Source: Planctomycetaceae bacterium
GTDB taxonomy: Bacteria; Planctomycetota; Planctomycetia; Pirellulales; UBA1268
Assembly: GCA_005789975.1 (NCBI GenBank)
Contig: SXWC01000173.1
Location: 24,030 to 88,029, forward strand
Direction of reading: 5' to 3'
Length of the DNA: 64,000 nt
Part shown: positions 36,101 to 43,741 of the stretch, piece by piece
Layout: each line of letters begins with the position of its first letter
How positions within the stretch are numbered: position 1 is the stretch's first letter
Position numbers and translations under genes: made by a program
The notes under the pieces: generated by a model
Seen by the model: the letters and a program-made list of their open reading frames with translations, nothing else
What the model was told of the DNA's origin: nothing
Databases searched by the model: none

Positions 36101-37738
36101 ACCGTTGATTTCGTGGCAGCCGTAGCAGCCGTACGAGCGGATCAGGTGGTAGCCCTCGACGAGTTGCGGGGCCGGCGGCTCGGGAAACTTCTCGCTCGGC
36201 TCGAGATCGACGACCTGATGATGACACTTCAGGCAGCTCGATTCCTCGAACCGCTGGGGGAGCATCGGATAGATCCAATGATGGTTGTTGAACCAGCCTT
36301 GCTCGTCGTGCCACTCGTGGGCCTGCTTCGGACTGTTCGGCGAATGCGACGCCCACTTGAAACTCGTCGAGCTTCCCTGACCCTGGTGGCAGATGGTGCA
36401 GCCGAAGTTCTTCATCGGATGCGGACTCGAGTCCCCGACGAAGAGATCGAGCCGCGGATGGGTCGAGTACGGCTGGGGCACGCCCCGCCGAACCGCGATC
36501 GAGAGCGATTTCTCCTGACCGGAAACCTCCACCATCACGGACTCCGCAGCATCCCTCGACAGCACCTTGCCGCCGTCGATCGACGTGATCACGTCGCCCG
36601 ACTGCAGGCCCGCGACGGCCGCCGGCGATTCCGGCACGACCACGCCGATGGTCGGATCGTCGGCGTGGAACAGCCCGCTGCTGGCGAGCCGCAGACCGTA
36701 GATCGCTTCCAGCCGATCGTTTCCGTCGCCGGAGCTTTCACCGGAGGGCTTGGCGGGCGCGAGTGCCACTTCGATCGTTTCGGCCTCCGGATACCCCGGC
36801 TCCGTCGGAGCGCCGGGCTGCGACTTGTCCATGCCGCGGTGACAGGTCGTGCAGCGGTCGAACCGGGCAACGTCACGGAAATTGTTGTTGAGCGTGAGCT
36901 GAGGCAGCCAGATCTGATCGACCCGCAGCGGGCTGTTGAAGGCGTCGAGAACCGGCAACTCCAGCAGGCTCTTGCCGACGTTGGGCCGGCGCTGCTCGAA
37001 GGTCTTCTGCAACTGGATGAGCTTGGCACGGTGATCCGCCAGCGCCTTGGCCGCGTCGTCCTCGGGCTTCGTCATCCGCTGCAGCAGCGAATCGAGCGAC
37101 TTGCGGTAGGTGTTGGCAGCCTGAAAGGCGAGCGTCGCCGAAGACACCTCCACCCGCTTGCCGTCCGCGAGCGCGAGAAACTCCGCCTGGCGATCGCCCG
37201 GCGCCTCTTCCGCGACCGCCAGCTCGTAGTCCGCCCGGGCCTTGTCGAGTTCGGCCCGCCGCAGCTTCAGGCTGCCGGCGAGGTTGTCTTCGCGAAACTT
37301 CGCCCTTTTGGCGATGTCCTGCAGCCGCGCCAGCAGGTCTCCACGGAGCACGAGCCGCTCGGCGGGATCCTGTTGAGTCTGCAACTGGTCGATGTCGAGT
37401 TGGGCCCGATCGGCGGCCTGCGCGTCCTCGGGGACCCCGCGAACAGCTTCCATGAACTCCCTGGCCGCCGCGCCGTCGAGATCAGCCCGCCGCACCTCCG
37501 CCAACGCCGCCTCGAGCTCCTTCCGCCGCGACTCGTAGGCGGCCGAATCCTGCTCATCGATCTTCGCGGCGGCCGACCAGGTCTCGAGGTTTCGGAACTC
37601 GCGGGCGTACTTCTTCCAGGGACGATTGTGGTCGGCCGTCAGCATCATCACCGTCGCCAGAAGCAGCAGGACTGCCGTGACGGCGAAGAGGACGTGGAGG
37701 ATTTTGAGGTTACGCCAGGTTTGTTCTGTTGCAGGCAT
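33164..37738 (-). CDS. Giant octaheme cytochrome c with PDZ domain
   Basis: 1524 residues. One membrane anchor (about 12-34) is followed by a long coiled-coil region (about 60-255). Eight CxxCH sites are at 296, 447, 502, 538, 742, 926, 1117 and 1374. A PDZ-like domain (about 346-420: GVVVPESPAAVAGLQSGDVI, SIDGG) lies between hemes 1 and 2. A repeated 'WLYxWLRxP…P…MP' signature after hemes 4, 5, 7 and 8 suggests four class I-like cytochrome units with Met ligands. A His-rich stretch (GGHGHGHGDHAHGG) occurs near 971-984. It lies between the cytochrome b C-terminal subunit and the cupredoxins, where cytochrome c1 or f would be expected. Confidence 0.93.
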   Translation of the reverse strand: MPATEQTWRNLKILHVLFAVTAVLLLLATVMMLTADHNRPWKKYAREFRNLETWSAAAKIDEQDSAAYESRRKELEAALAEVRRADLDGAAAREFMEAVRGVPEDAQAADRAQLDIDQLQTQQDPAERLVLRGDLLARLQDIAKRAKFREDNLAGSLKLRRAELDKARADYELAVAEEAPGDRQAEFLALADGKRVEVSSATLAFQAANTYRKSLDSLLQRMTKPEDDAAKALADHRAKLIQLQKTFEQRRPNVGKSLLELPVLDAFNSPLRVDQIWLPQLTLNNNFRDVARFDRCTTCHRGMDKSQPGAPTEPGYPEAETIEVALAPAKPSGESSGDGNDRLEAIYGLRLASSGLFHADDPTIGVVVPESPAAVAGLQSGDVITSIDGGKVLSRDAAESVMVEVSGQEKSLSIAVRRGVPQPYSTHPRLDLFVGDSSPHPMKNFGCTICHQGQGSSTSFKWASHSPNSPKQAHEWHDEQGWFNNHHWIYPMLPQRFEESSCLKCHHQVVDLEPSEKFPEPPAPQLVEGYHLIRSYGCYGCHEINGWSGPDKRIGPDMRVEPNFHEVAEALADDAGLQALGDVAVRWVADVRSSPDSREARNRLRDVIERDAAAGGDAKLSQRSHQLAALLKDPETPGTLPKVGPSLRHLSSKVGFEWLYAWLRNPQEFRPSTKMPRFFGLWSHLEGKQLEESKRYEPIEIRSMVHYLTEASAPFEYVKPYEGITASADVARGRKVVQLRGCLACHQHADFPDASSTHGPNLSRIGAKASSIPQGRQWLYSWLREPSRYHPKTIMPNVLLEPVSLADGTLSDPAADATEYLMTSGSDWRPEQEWQVETLDGETGFPMASAGPLAGDEKKALDELALMYLKERFTTTRAEQVLQAGLSAEQAGIQGDERMLVGLTGPARDQTLLAYVGKKTINKLACYSCHDIPGFEDGKPAGAALADWGRKDPSRIAFEQVAHLVTHQLGGGHGHGHGDHAHGGKTHGSPSAESTDDQLSPDLAYAAKAGDGHFDPESVDPDTGYFVQKLLGHEREGFLWQKLRAPRSYDYKKAENKTYNERYRMPQFPFDDKQREAVMTFVLGLVAEPPAPQYVYEPSPREKARLDGLVVAEQYNCGGCHTLEMDRWDLRYKPGSLGESSLAADYPFLSPHFTPEQVAASVKTDRQGRRKTTLVGMPVLDPETGRPQLVDEDGVPIEEGDTESVAHRPFTLWHDALVDGEPRAVGSQNVVVPEDALAAGRHYPAKGGDLAKLLFPVVIADEKTVNPNVKPDDAWGWLPPPLVGEGRKVQSAWLHKFLLNPHTIRPPAVLRMPKFNFDSKQSAALVNYFAAVDGADFPYVYDPRLDESSLAEAEKSHPGHLDGALKIVTNNNYCVKCHLVGDYTPPGSVKALAPQLQTVHERLRPDYVHGWIANPKRFLPYTGMPVNIPFDKPVSQDLYRGTSEQQVDALTDLLMHFDAFAKQNLSLEAFLRQPAPTAEAGQQSPRAAAGPPSKDQSSTRGRPFPPETLPLSAADSPGTPALLN

Positions 37739-37798
37739 GGATGTTCTTCGCGGGCGGTGCGAGCGTCAGGAAAGACTCGGCGGGGCAGCAGGACGGCG

Positions 37799-39124
37799 TC
37801 AGAAGTTCAGCGAAAGCTCCGGGATGCTCACGATGTATTTTAGGTTCAGCGTCCACCGCAGGACCATCTTCAGCGGCAGCGTGAGCATCAAAAGCATGAG
37901 GTTGGCCATGATCATGTATCGAATGAAGCCCATCTTCGCGTAGAAGCCTCGAAACAGGGTGACCGCGAGCAACGGTGGCAGCAGCACCAGATACGCGCCC
38001 ATGACGAGGAGGCCGGGGGCCTCCCGCAACAGGATGTACCCCGCCTGCACCAACCCGCTCGCACCCGACGGCGCCTTGGGGAGCGGTTGGTCGAGGAGGT
38101 TCACCCAGAACATCTGCGGCAGGTCGACGTTGTTGAGCACCTCCACCTTGTACGGCGTCCAGTACTCGAAGGGACCGAAGAAGTTCCAGTTGGGCCCGCG
38201 GAGGAACGTGCCGAGAATGATCAACGTGATCCAGAGGAGGAAAAAACCGAACTGGTAGGTCAGGTAGCTGAACTTCCGCTCCTCGATCGAATAGTAGCCA
38301 TTGCCCGTCTTGTTGAAATCGAGATACGGCATCGCCATCAGCCCGAAGATCACGAGGCTGGGCAGCACGACGCCGGCATACCAGGGATCGAAGTAGACGA
38401 GCATCTCCTGAAGACCCAGGAAGTACCACGGGGCCTTCGAGGGATTGGGCGTCTTGACGCTCGACGCGGGTTCTTCGAGCGGGGCCGGCAGGCAGATCGC
38501 CCACAGCAGGAGGAAGGCCGAGACGGCCACCATGCAGATGAGTTCGGTGTAGACGAGATCGGGCCACACCAGCACCTTTTCGTCATTCTCCTTCTCGACC
38601 GTCGGCAGACCGCGGGCGATCCGGTCGTCGTTGACCACGGCCTGACTCGTGGCGAGCCATGTGAAGAACGCCAACATGAAGACGAGCCCGACGATCGGGA
38701 CGTTGTCGGGCTTCATCACGATCGACGCGAAGTTTTCGTCGGCCATGGAGAGACCCATCAACAGCAGCATGACGTTGAGGATCGTCCAGGCCACCATCGG
38801 CCGCACGAAGAACCGGCGGAAGATGAACAGCACCGTCAGCAGGGCGAACGTGCCGAGCGTGTAGAGCACCGGCCCCGAGAGCCGGTTGACCAGCGTGCGG
38901 ACCGACAGCGGCAACGCCGGGACGAGATCGGGAGTGCCCGACAGGGCGAGACTCGCCAGCACCATCATGGCCCCGGCAAAAACCGTCCAAACCAGCGCCC
39001 AGCCGATCTCGGCCTTCTTCCGCCAGAGAATCAGCGCCGCGACGGCGTTCATGATCGCCATGAACGCGTAATATCCGCCGAGAAAGCCGGCGACGTCCTT
39101 CAGAAAAAAGCCGGATGAATGCAT
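37799..39124 (-). CDS. Cytochrome b C-terminal (subunit IV-like) protein with extra membrane domain
   Basis: 441 residues from ATG 39124. The quinol-site motif appears as 'NPSKAPWYFLGLQEML' (residues 227-242), the counterpart of PEWY, followed by 'YFDPWYAGVVLPSL' and later 'GPNWNFFGPFEYW' (311-322), known from cytochrome b/c-type subunits of bacteria. About 180 residues with five membrane helices precede this core; plant-type subunit IV has none of them. Three or four helices form the C-terminal part. It pairs with the separate cytochrome b6-like gene 10 bp upstream. No heme-binding histidine pairs or CxxCH are present. Confidence 0.88.
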   Translation of the reverse strand: MHSSGFFLKDVAGFLGGYYAFMAIMNAVAALILWRKKAEIGWALVWTVFAGAMMVLASLALSGTPDLVPALPLSVRTLVNRLSGPVLYTLGTFALLTVLFIFRRFFVRPMVAWTILNVMLLLMGLSMADENFASIVMKPDNVPIVGLVFMLAFFTWLATSQAVVNDDRIARGLPTVEKENDEKVLVWPDLVYTELICMVAVSAFLLLWAICLPAPLEEPASSVKTPNPSKAPWYFLGLQEMLVYFDPWYAGVVLPSLVIFGLMAMPYLDFNKTGNGYYSIEERKFSYLTYQFGFFLLWITLIILGTFLRGPNWNFFGPFEYWTPYKVEVLNNVDLPQMFWVNLLDQPLPKAPSGASGLVQAGYILLREAPGLLVMGAYLVLLPPLLAVTLFRGFYAKMGFIRYMIMANLMLLMLTLPLKMVLRWTLNLKYIVSIPELSLNF

Positions 39125-39134
39125 GGGGGTGGTC

Positions 39135-39908
39135 TCACAGCGGCCCGCTGATGCCGCCGTCCTTTCGCACGCGCCAGAAGTGGATCGCAAGCAGCAGCGC
39201 CACCGCCAGCGGAATCGCGATGCAGTGCAGAACGTAGAAGCGATTGAGGGTTTCCTCGCCGACGAATCGGGCGCCGAGGAGACCAAAGCGGGCGTCGGAG
39301 GCGTCGGTGATCATGTCGATGCCGCCGATCGTGAGCAACTGCTGGCCGGGGCCCTCGTAGCCGAGGAACGGCGTGGCGCGGGCCATGTTGGAGCCCACCG
39401 TGATCGCCCAGATCGCCAGCTGATCCCAGGGGAGCAGGTAACCCGTGAACGACAACAGGAGCGTCAGCAGGAGGAGGATCACGCCCACCACCCAGTTGAA
39501 CTCCCGCGGCGGCTTGTAGCTGCCGGTGAGGAACACGCGGTACATGTGCAGCCAGGTGGTGATCACCATCGCGTGGGCGCCCCAGCGATGGAGTTCCCGC
39601 AGGATGCCCAGGCTCGTCACGTCGCGGAGGGAGAGGATGTCGTTGTAGGCCCATTCCAGCGTGGGCCGGTAATAGAACATCAAAAGCACGCCGGTGACGG
39701 TCTCCACCAGGAACAGGAAGAACGTCACGCCCCCCATGCACCAGGTGAACGACAGGGCGATGCCCTGCTTCTTGATCGATACCGGATGCAGATGGAGAAA
39801 GAAGTTGGTGAGCATGACCACGATCCGATTCCGCCTGTCGAGCGGCATCGGATGACGGAAGATGCTCTTCCAAATCTGGGAGTTACGGATGGTCTCGCCG
39901 ATGGCCAT
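39135..39908 (-). CDS. Cytochrome b6-type protein (split cytochrome b, N-terminal half)
   Basis: 257 residues with four core membrane helices. Heme b ligands are His 107 and His 121 (14 apart) and His 228 and His 243 (15 apart), the b6-type spacing. Cys 57 in '[10 protein letters not shown]' aligns with the cysteine that anchors heme ci in b6f complexes (…YCLGGITL…), and '[15 protein letters not shown]' is typical b6. So a covalently held high-spin heme near the Qi site is predicted. It lies 21 bp after the Rieske gene and 10 bp before the C-terminal subunit, making a split b6c-style complex. Confidence 0.95.
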   Translation of the reverse strand: MAIGETIRNSQIWKSIFRHPMPLDRRNRIVVMLTNFFLHLHPVSIKKQGIALSFTWCMGGVTFFLFLVETVTGVLLMFYYRPTLEWAYNDILSLRDVTSLGILRELHRWGAHAMVITTWLHMYRVFLTGSYKPPREFNWVVGVILLLLTLLLSFTGYLLPWDQLAIWAITVGSNMARATPFLGYEGPGQQLLTIGGIDMITDASDARFGLLGARFVGEETLNRFYVLHCIAIPLAVALLLAIHFWRVRKDGGISGPL

Positions 39909-39929
39909 GGCCTGAAAAACTTCCCTTGC

Positions 39930-41033
39930 TCAGACGGTGACGTACGAATCTGGGTCGGCCCACTGGCCGAGCTCCTCCTGGAATGTCTTGCTCTTGTCGA
40001 TCTCGAGTTGGCCGTCGTCGGCAATCCGGATCGCATACCGCTCGAGCGGCCGGGGAGCCGGTCCCTCGAAGTTGACGCCGTCCTTGTAAAACCCGCTGCC
40101 GTGGCAGGGGCACTTGAACTTCTGTTCGGCCTCGAGCCAGCTCGGCGTGCAGCCAAGGTGAGTGCAGACGGTCTTCAATGCGTAGACCTGCTGCTGCCCC
40201 TGGAAATCACCATTCACCACCCACACGCCATACTGGGCGACGTACTTTGTCTCGACTTTGCCGGCCGGAAAACCGTCCTTTGCCCCCACCTTGAACTTGC
40301 TGGGCGGTTCCGCAAGGACGTTGGGGAACAGGTACCGGGTGAGCCCCAGGGTGAAGAGGCCGCCGGTCACGGAGAGTGCGGTGAATCCCATCGCCATCGC
40401 CGAGCCGAGGGCGATCTGCATGAAGCCGCGGCGATCCTCCCCATCGTCGGCTCCCTTCTTGGCCGGTTTCACCGGCCTGGCGGGGAGCGTGGCGACGGTT
40501 CGCGGGGGGGCGGCTTTCTCCTCGACGGGCTTCGCGAGATCACGCGCTTTCGGGGCGGGCTTGGCCGGAGCGTCAGCCTTGGCGACCGGCCCCGGCTTCG
40601 CCGCCCCCCGCGCCGCGGCGAGAATGCTCGCCGTATCACGCTGCACGCCCGTCTTCGGGGCGCCCACATTGGCTGCGGGTTTGACCGGTTGTTTGGCCGC
40701 CGCCGGCTTTGCCGCCGCCGCGGGCTTCTCGACCGCAGTCTTCGCCGCGGGAGCGTCGCCCTCGGCCTTCTTGGCCCGGGCCATTGCGAGGATGTCGGCC
40801 ACCCCGGGGCGAGCACCCCCTGCGGCCGCCGGTTTCGGCTTCGCGGCGGGCTTGGCGGCGGTCTCGGCTGCTGCGGGCTGCTCCGCAACCGGCTCCGATT
40901 CCCCGGGCGAAGCAGCTTCCTCGGGCGAAGCAACATTCTTGGGCGAAGCAGCCGCGGACGCTGCCGCCTGACCGTTGGCCGCCCTGGCAGCCGCCAGAAT
41001 CTCGGCCACCGTCATCTTTTTCTTGTCTGCCAT
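39930..41033 (-). CDS. Rieske iron-sulfur protein with long repeat-bearing N-terminal extension
   Basis: 367 residues from ATG 41033 with GAGG about 9 bp upstream. The C-terminal half is a standard Rieske protein: a membrane anchor at about 203-230 and cluster ligands Cys 290, His 292 (CTHLGC), Cys 308 and His 311 (CPCHGSGF). The first 200 residues are Ala/Pro/Lys-rich and hold three copies of an amphipathic motif: VAEILAAARAA (9-19), VADILAMARAKK (78-89) and TASILAAARGAA (134-145). These would lie in the cytoplasm. It is the first gene of the respiratory series and is preceded by a strong promoter and palindrome. Confidence 0.95.
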   Translation of the reverse strand: MADKKKMTVAEILAAARAANGQAAASAAASPKNVASPEEAASPGESEPVAEQPAAAETAAKPAAKPKPAAAGGARPGVADILAMARAKKAEGDAPAAKTAVEKPAAAAKPAAAKQPVKPAANVGAPKTGVQRDTASILAAARGAAKPGPVAKADAPAKPAPKARDLAKPVEEKAAPPRTVATLPARPVKPAKKGADDGEDRRGFMQIALGSAMAMGFTALSVTGGLFTLGLTRYLFPNVLAEPPSKFKVGAKDGFPAGKVETKYVAQYGVWVVNGDFQGQQQVYALKTVCTHLGCTPSWLEAEQKFKCPCHGSGFYKDGVNFEGPAPRPLERYAIRIADDGQLEIDKSKTFQEELGQWADPDSYVTV

Positions 41034-41132
41034 AGGGAGCCTCATCGCGGCCGGGTTTGGCTCCAGGCGGCCTAAGCGGCCGATGCCAGACCTGGGCACC
41101 GCGTAAAAAGCATGTTTCGACCGCGATTGCGC

Positions 41133-41158
41133 GAGTTCGTGAAGTTTTTCACGAACTC
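41133..41158 (-). promoter_or_regulatory. Perfect 26-bp palindrome at the predicted transcription start of the respiratory operon
   Basis: Arms GAGTTCGTGAA (41133-41143) and TTCACGAACTC (41148-41158) are exact inverted repeats around a 4-base spacer. The right edge falls about 6 bp after the predicted -10 box, so the element would cover the transcription start. It may be an operator for a dimeric regulator, or a 5' hairpin that stabilises the mRNA. About 100 bp of leader separate it from the Rieske ATG. Confidence 0.65.
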
Positions 41159-41164
41159 TCTCTA

Positions 41165-41192
41165 ACTGTATCTGGCACCCCAAGGCTGTCAA
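41165..41192 (-). promoter_or_regulatory. Sigma70-type promoter for the respiratory operon
   Basis: Reading the minus strand, a consensus -35 TTGACA occupies 41192-41187, then 16 bp, then a -10-like TACAGT at 41170-41165. The next bases are the palindrome. The placement about 130 bp upstream of the Rieske start, in a region free of genes, supports use as the main promoter for the downstream 21-kb series. Confidence 0.6.
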
Positions 41193-41411
41193 CGTCATCG
41201 TCTGCCCTCTTCCCCCATGTTGCAGGCGGAAGTCTGCAATCCAGCGGCCATCACCGCGAATCACCCCCCCTTCCAGACGAGGGACGGTGCGCGGCGGAAC
41301 GTCTGGGGAAAACAACGGGCGAGTGTGTTGGAGTACAACCTCCGATCTCGACGCGGCCGCGTGCAACAGGAGCATGCCCGTCGGGCATCATTTTCAGCAG
41401 GAGCAAGCAAC

Positions 41412-42743
41412 GTGATTCGATCGCGCCGGGTTCTCGTCGTGGGCAACGGCGGCCGGGAGCATGCGCTCGCCTGGAAACTCGTCCAGGATGGCGCCGAGGT
41501 CTTCGTCGCCCCCGGCAACGCCGGCACCGCGGGTATCGCCAAAAACGTTCCCGTTGCGGCGACGGACATCCCGGCCCTGCTGGAGCTGGCCCGCACGCAC
41601 GAGATCGATCTCACGGTCGTCGGACCGGAGGCGCCACTCGTCGCCGGGATCGTCGATGCGTTCACCGCGGCCGGACTTCGAATCTTCGGACCGACTCAAC
41701 GGGCCGCGCAGATCGAGGGAAGCAAGTCGTTCTGCAAGCAGATCCTCCATCGCGGCGATGTGCCGACGGCGATGTTCCGCGAGTTCCGCTCGACGGCCCG
41801 TGCCCGGGAGTATCTCGAGGCACGCGAAGACATGCCCGTCGTGGTGAAGGCCGACGGACTCGCCGCCGGCAAGGGAGTTTTCGTGTGCGCCGACCGGGCC
41901 GCGGCGCTGGCCGCCGTGCAGTCGCTTGCCGAGGATCCCGCCCTCGCCGCCGCGGCCGGCAGCATCCTGGTGGAGGAACGGCTCGATGGCGTCGAGGTGA
42001 GCGTGCTGGCGATCACCGATGGCCGCACGATCGTCACGCTCCCGCCGCTGCAGGACCACAAGGCGGCATACGACGACGACGACGGGCCCAACACCGGCGG
42101 CATGGGCGCTTACTGCCCGACTCCGTTCGTCGATGCCGAACTCCTCGCTGAGATCGAGGCGAAGATCCTCGTTCCGACGGTCCACGCGATGCGGCGGGCC
42201 AAGGTGCCCTTTCAGGGCGTGCTCTACGCCGGCCTGATGCTCACGTCGCAGGGCCCGAAGGTGCTCGAGTTCAACGCCCGTTTCGGCGACCCCGAGTGCG
42301 AGCCGCTGCTCCTCCGGATGGAGTCGAGCCTGCTCGAACTGCTCGATGCCACCGTCGATCGCCGGCTGGAATCCTGCCCGCCGCCGACCTGGCACGAAGG
42401 CGCTGCGGTGAGCGTCGTGATGGCAAGCGAGGGCTACCCGGGCCCGGTCTCGAAGGGGCAGCCGATCCGCGGTCTCGCCGCCGCCGCGGCGCTTCCCGAC
42501 GTGCAGGTCTTCCACGCGGCAACGCGGCTCGCCGACGGGGGCAGCGTGGCCGACGGCGGACGGGTGCTTGCCGTCACGGCTCTGGGAACCTCCCTGGCCC
42601 GTGCGAAGCTGCAGGCCTACACGGCAGTCAAGGAGATCCGCTGGGCCGGCGCCTGGTGCCGCAAGGACATCGCCGACAAGGGGCTGCGCCGCGAGCGGGA
42701 GCTGCTTGCCGCCGAAGCCACCGCTGCGGAGACGACGTCGTGA
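41412..42743 (+). CDS. purD: Phosphoribosylamine-glycine ligase (GARS)
   Basis: 443 residues from GTG 41412, with AGGAG about 9 bp upstream; the open frame reaches back to 41217 but that part is unlike PurD. Family marks: 'VLVVGNGGREHALAWKL' at the N-terminus, 'VVVKADGLAAGKGVFV' (ATP-grasp), 'HKAAYDDDDGPNTGGMGAY', and 'EFNARFGDPECEPLL'. It ligates glycine to phosphoribosylamine in purine synthesis. Length is normal. It overlaps the next gene as GTGA. Confidence 0.96.
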   Translation: MIRSRRVLVVGNGGREHALAWKLVQDGAEVFVAPGNAGTAGIAKNVPVAATDIPALLELARTHEIDLTVVGPEAPLVAGIVDAFTAAGLRIFGPTQRAAQIEGSKSFCKQILHRGDVPTAMFREFRSTARAREYLEAREDMPVVVKADGLAAGKGVFVCADRAAALAAVQSLAEDPALAAAAGSILVEERLDGVEVSVLAITDGRTIVTLPPLQDHKAAYDDDDGPNTGGMGAYCPTPFVDAELLAEIEAKILVPTVHAMRRAKVPFQGVLYAGLMLTSQGPKVLEFNARFGDPECEPLLLRMESSLLELLDATVDRRLESCPPPTWHEGAAVSVVMASEGYPGPVSKGQPIRGLAAAAALPDVQVFHAATRLADGGSVADGGRVLAVTALGTSLARAKLQAYTAVKEIRWAGAWCRKDIADKGLRRERELLAAEATAAETTS

Positions 42744-43741
42744 AACTCCGCGTGGGCATCGTCGGCCTGGGCGACCAATGGGAGTCGCGGCACCTCCCGG
42801 CCATTCGCACGCTGGCCGACAGGTTCGAGGTGCGGGGAATCTGCGAGCAGGTGTCGCACAGGGCCGAACGGGCCGCGGCAGAACTCGACACGACCCCGGT
42901 CAATGGCTTCCGGGCCCTCGCCGCCCGCGACGACATCGACGCGATCCTCTACCTCGCCGACCAGTGGTTCGGGGCCACGCCGATCCTCGCGGCCTGCGAC
43001 CACGGAAAGGCCGTCTACTCCGCGATCTCGCTCCCGTTCGCCGCCGACGAGGCGGAATTGCTTCGCCGCCGCGTGGAGGAATCGGGCATCGCCTTCATGG
43101 CCGAACTGCCGCGGCGGCATGCGGCGGCGACCGTCCGCATCAAGGAACTCATCGCCACGCGGCTCGGCCCGCCACGGATGCTCTTCTGCCACCGGCGAGT
43201 CCCGCTTTCGGCGGCGGCCCCGACCCGCGACCGTCGCACCGAGGCCCGCGACCTCGTGGAACTCGTCGACTGGTGCCGCTACGTGGCCGGGATGGAGCCC
43301 ACGAGCGTGGTCGCCGTGCGGCACGCCGAAGCCCCCGGCGGCGAGGTGGACGACTACCAGATGATGAGCCTCGACTTTTCACAGACCGGCCGTCCCGGCG
43401 ACGGACCCATCGCCCAGATCAGCTGCGGCTATTACATGCCACGGGTCTGGGAGGAGGCGGTCACCTTCCGCCCGCCGCCGGGCCTGCAGATCGTCTGCGA
43501 GTCAGGAATCGCTTTCATCGATCTCCCCAACACCCTCGTCTGGTTCGACGCCGCCGGACGCCACCAGGAATCGCTCGACAGCGAGCGGCCGGTGGGCGAG
43601 CAGATGCTCGCCCAGTTTCATCGCATGGTGACGAGCCTGCTGCGTCACATGAGCGGCCTCGACGACGCCCTGCGGGCCATGCAGATCGTGCAGGCGGCCG
43701 AGCGGAGTCAGGCGGAGGGGCTCCGGGTCAGGCTCTCTTGA
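42740..43741 (+). CDS. Gfo/Idh/MocA family NAD(P)-dependent oxidoreductase
   Basis: 333 residues from GTG 42740, overlapping the purD stop (GTGA). The N-terminal Rossmann strand is 'LRVGIVGLGDQWESRHLPAI' and the second strand 'FEVRGICEQ' ends in the acidic residue expected for NAD binding. The usual EKP motif of the family is not conserved: 'AVYSAISLPFAADEAE' stands in its place, so substrate chemistry may differ or activity may be lost. Coupling to purD is probably coincidental in function. Its 3' end overlaps the convergent dehydrogenase gene by 14 bp. Confidence 0.8.
   Translation: MKLRVGIVGLGDQWESRHLPAIRTLADRFEVRGICEQVSHRAERAAAELDTTPVNGFRALAARDDIDAILYLADQWFGATPILAACDHGKAVYSAISLPFAADEAELLRRRVEESGIAFMAELPRRHAAATVRIKELIATRLGPPRMLFCHRRVPLSAAAPTRDRRTEARDLVELVDWCRYVAGMEPTSVVAVRHAEAPGGEVDDYQMMSLDFSQTGRPGDGPIAQISCGYYMPRVWEEAVTFRPPPGLQIVCESGIAFIDLPNTLVWFDAAGRHQESLDSERPVGEQMLAQFHRMVTSLLRHMSGLDDALRAMQIVQAAERSQAEGLRVRLS

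Larger units (their letters stand above)
41034..41411. other. Divergent intergenic region between the Rieske operon and purD
   Basis: 378 bp without a convincing gene. The minus-facing half holds a TTGACA promoter and a perfect palindrome (listed separately). The plus-facing half holds a 6-bp hairpin at 41374-41388 followed by TTTT, about 20 bp before the purD start, which might attenuate or only reflect chance, and the purD ribosome site AGGAG about 12 bp before its GTG. Confidence 0.6.

Noticed and set aside
35069..37843. Plus-strand open frame of 924 codons opposite the octaheme cytochrome
   Set aside because: Shadow of a strongly supported gene with eight heme motifs on the other strand; no domain or signal of its own.
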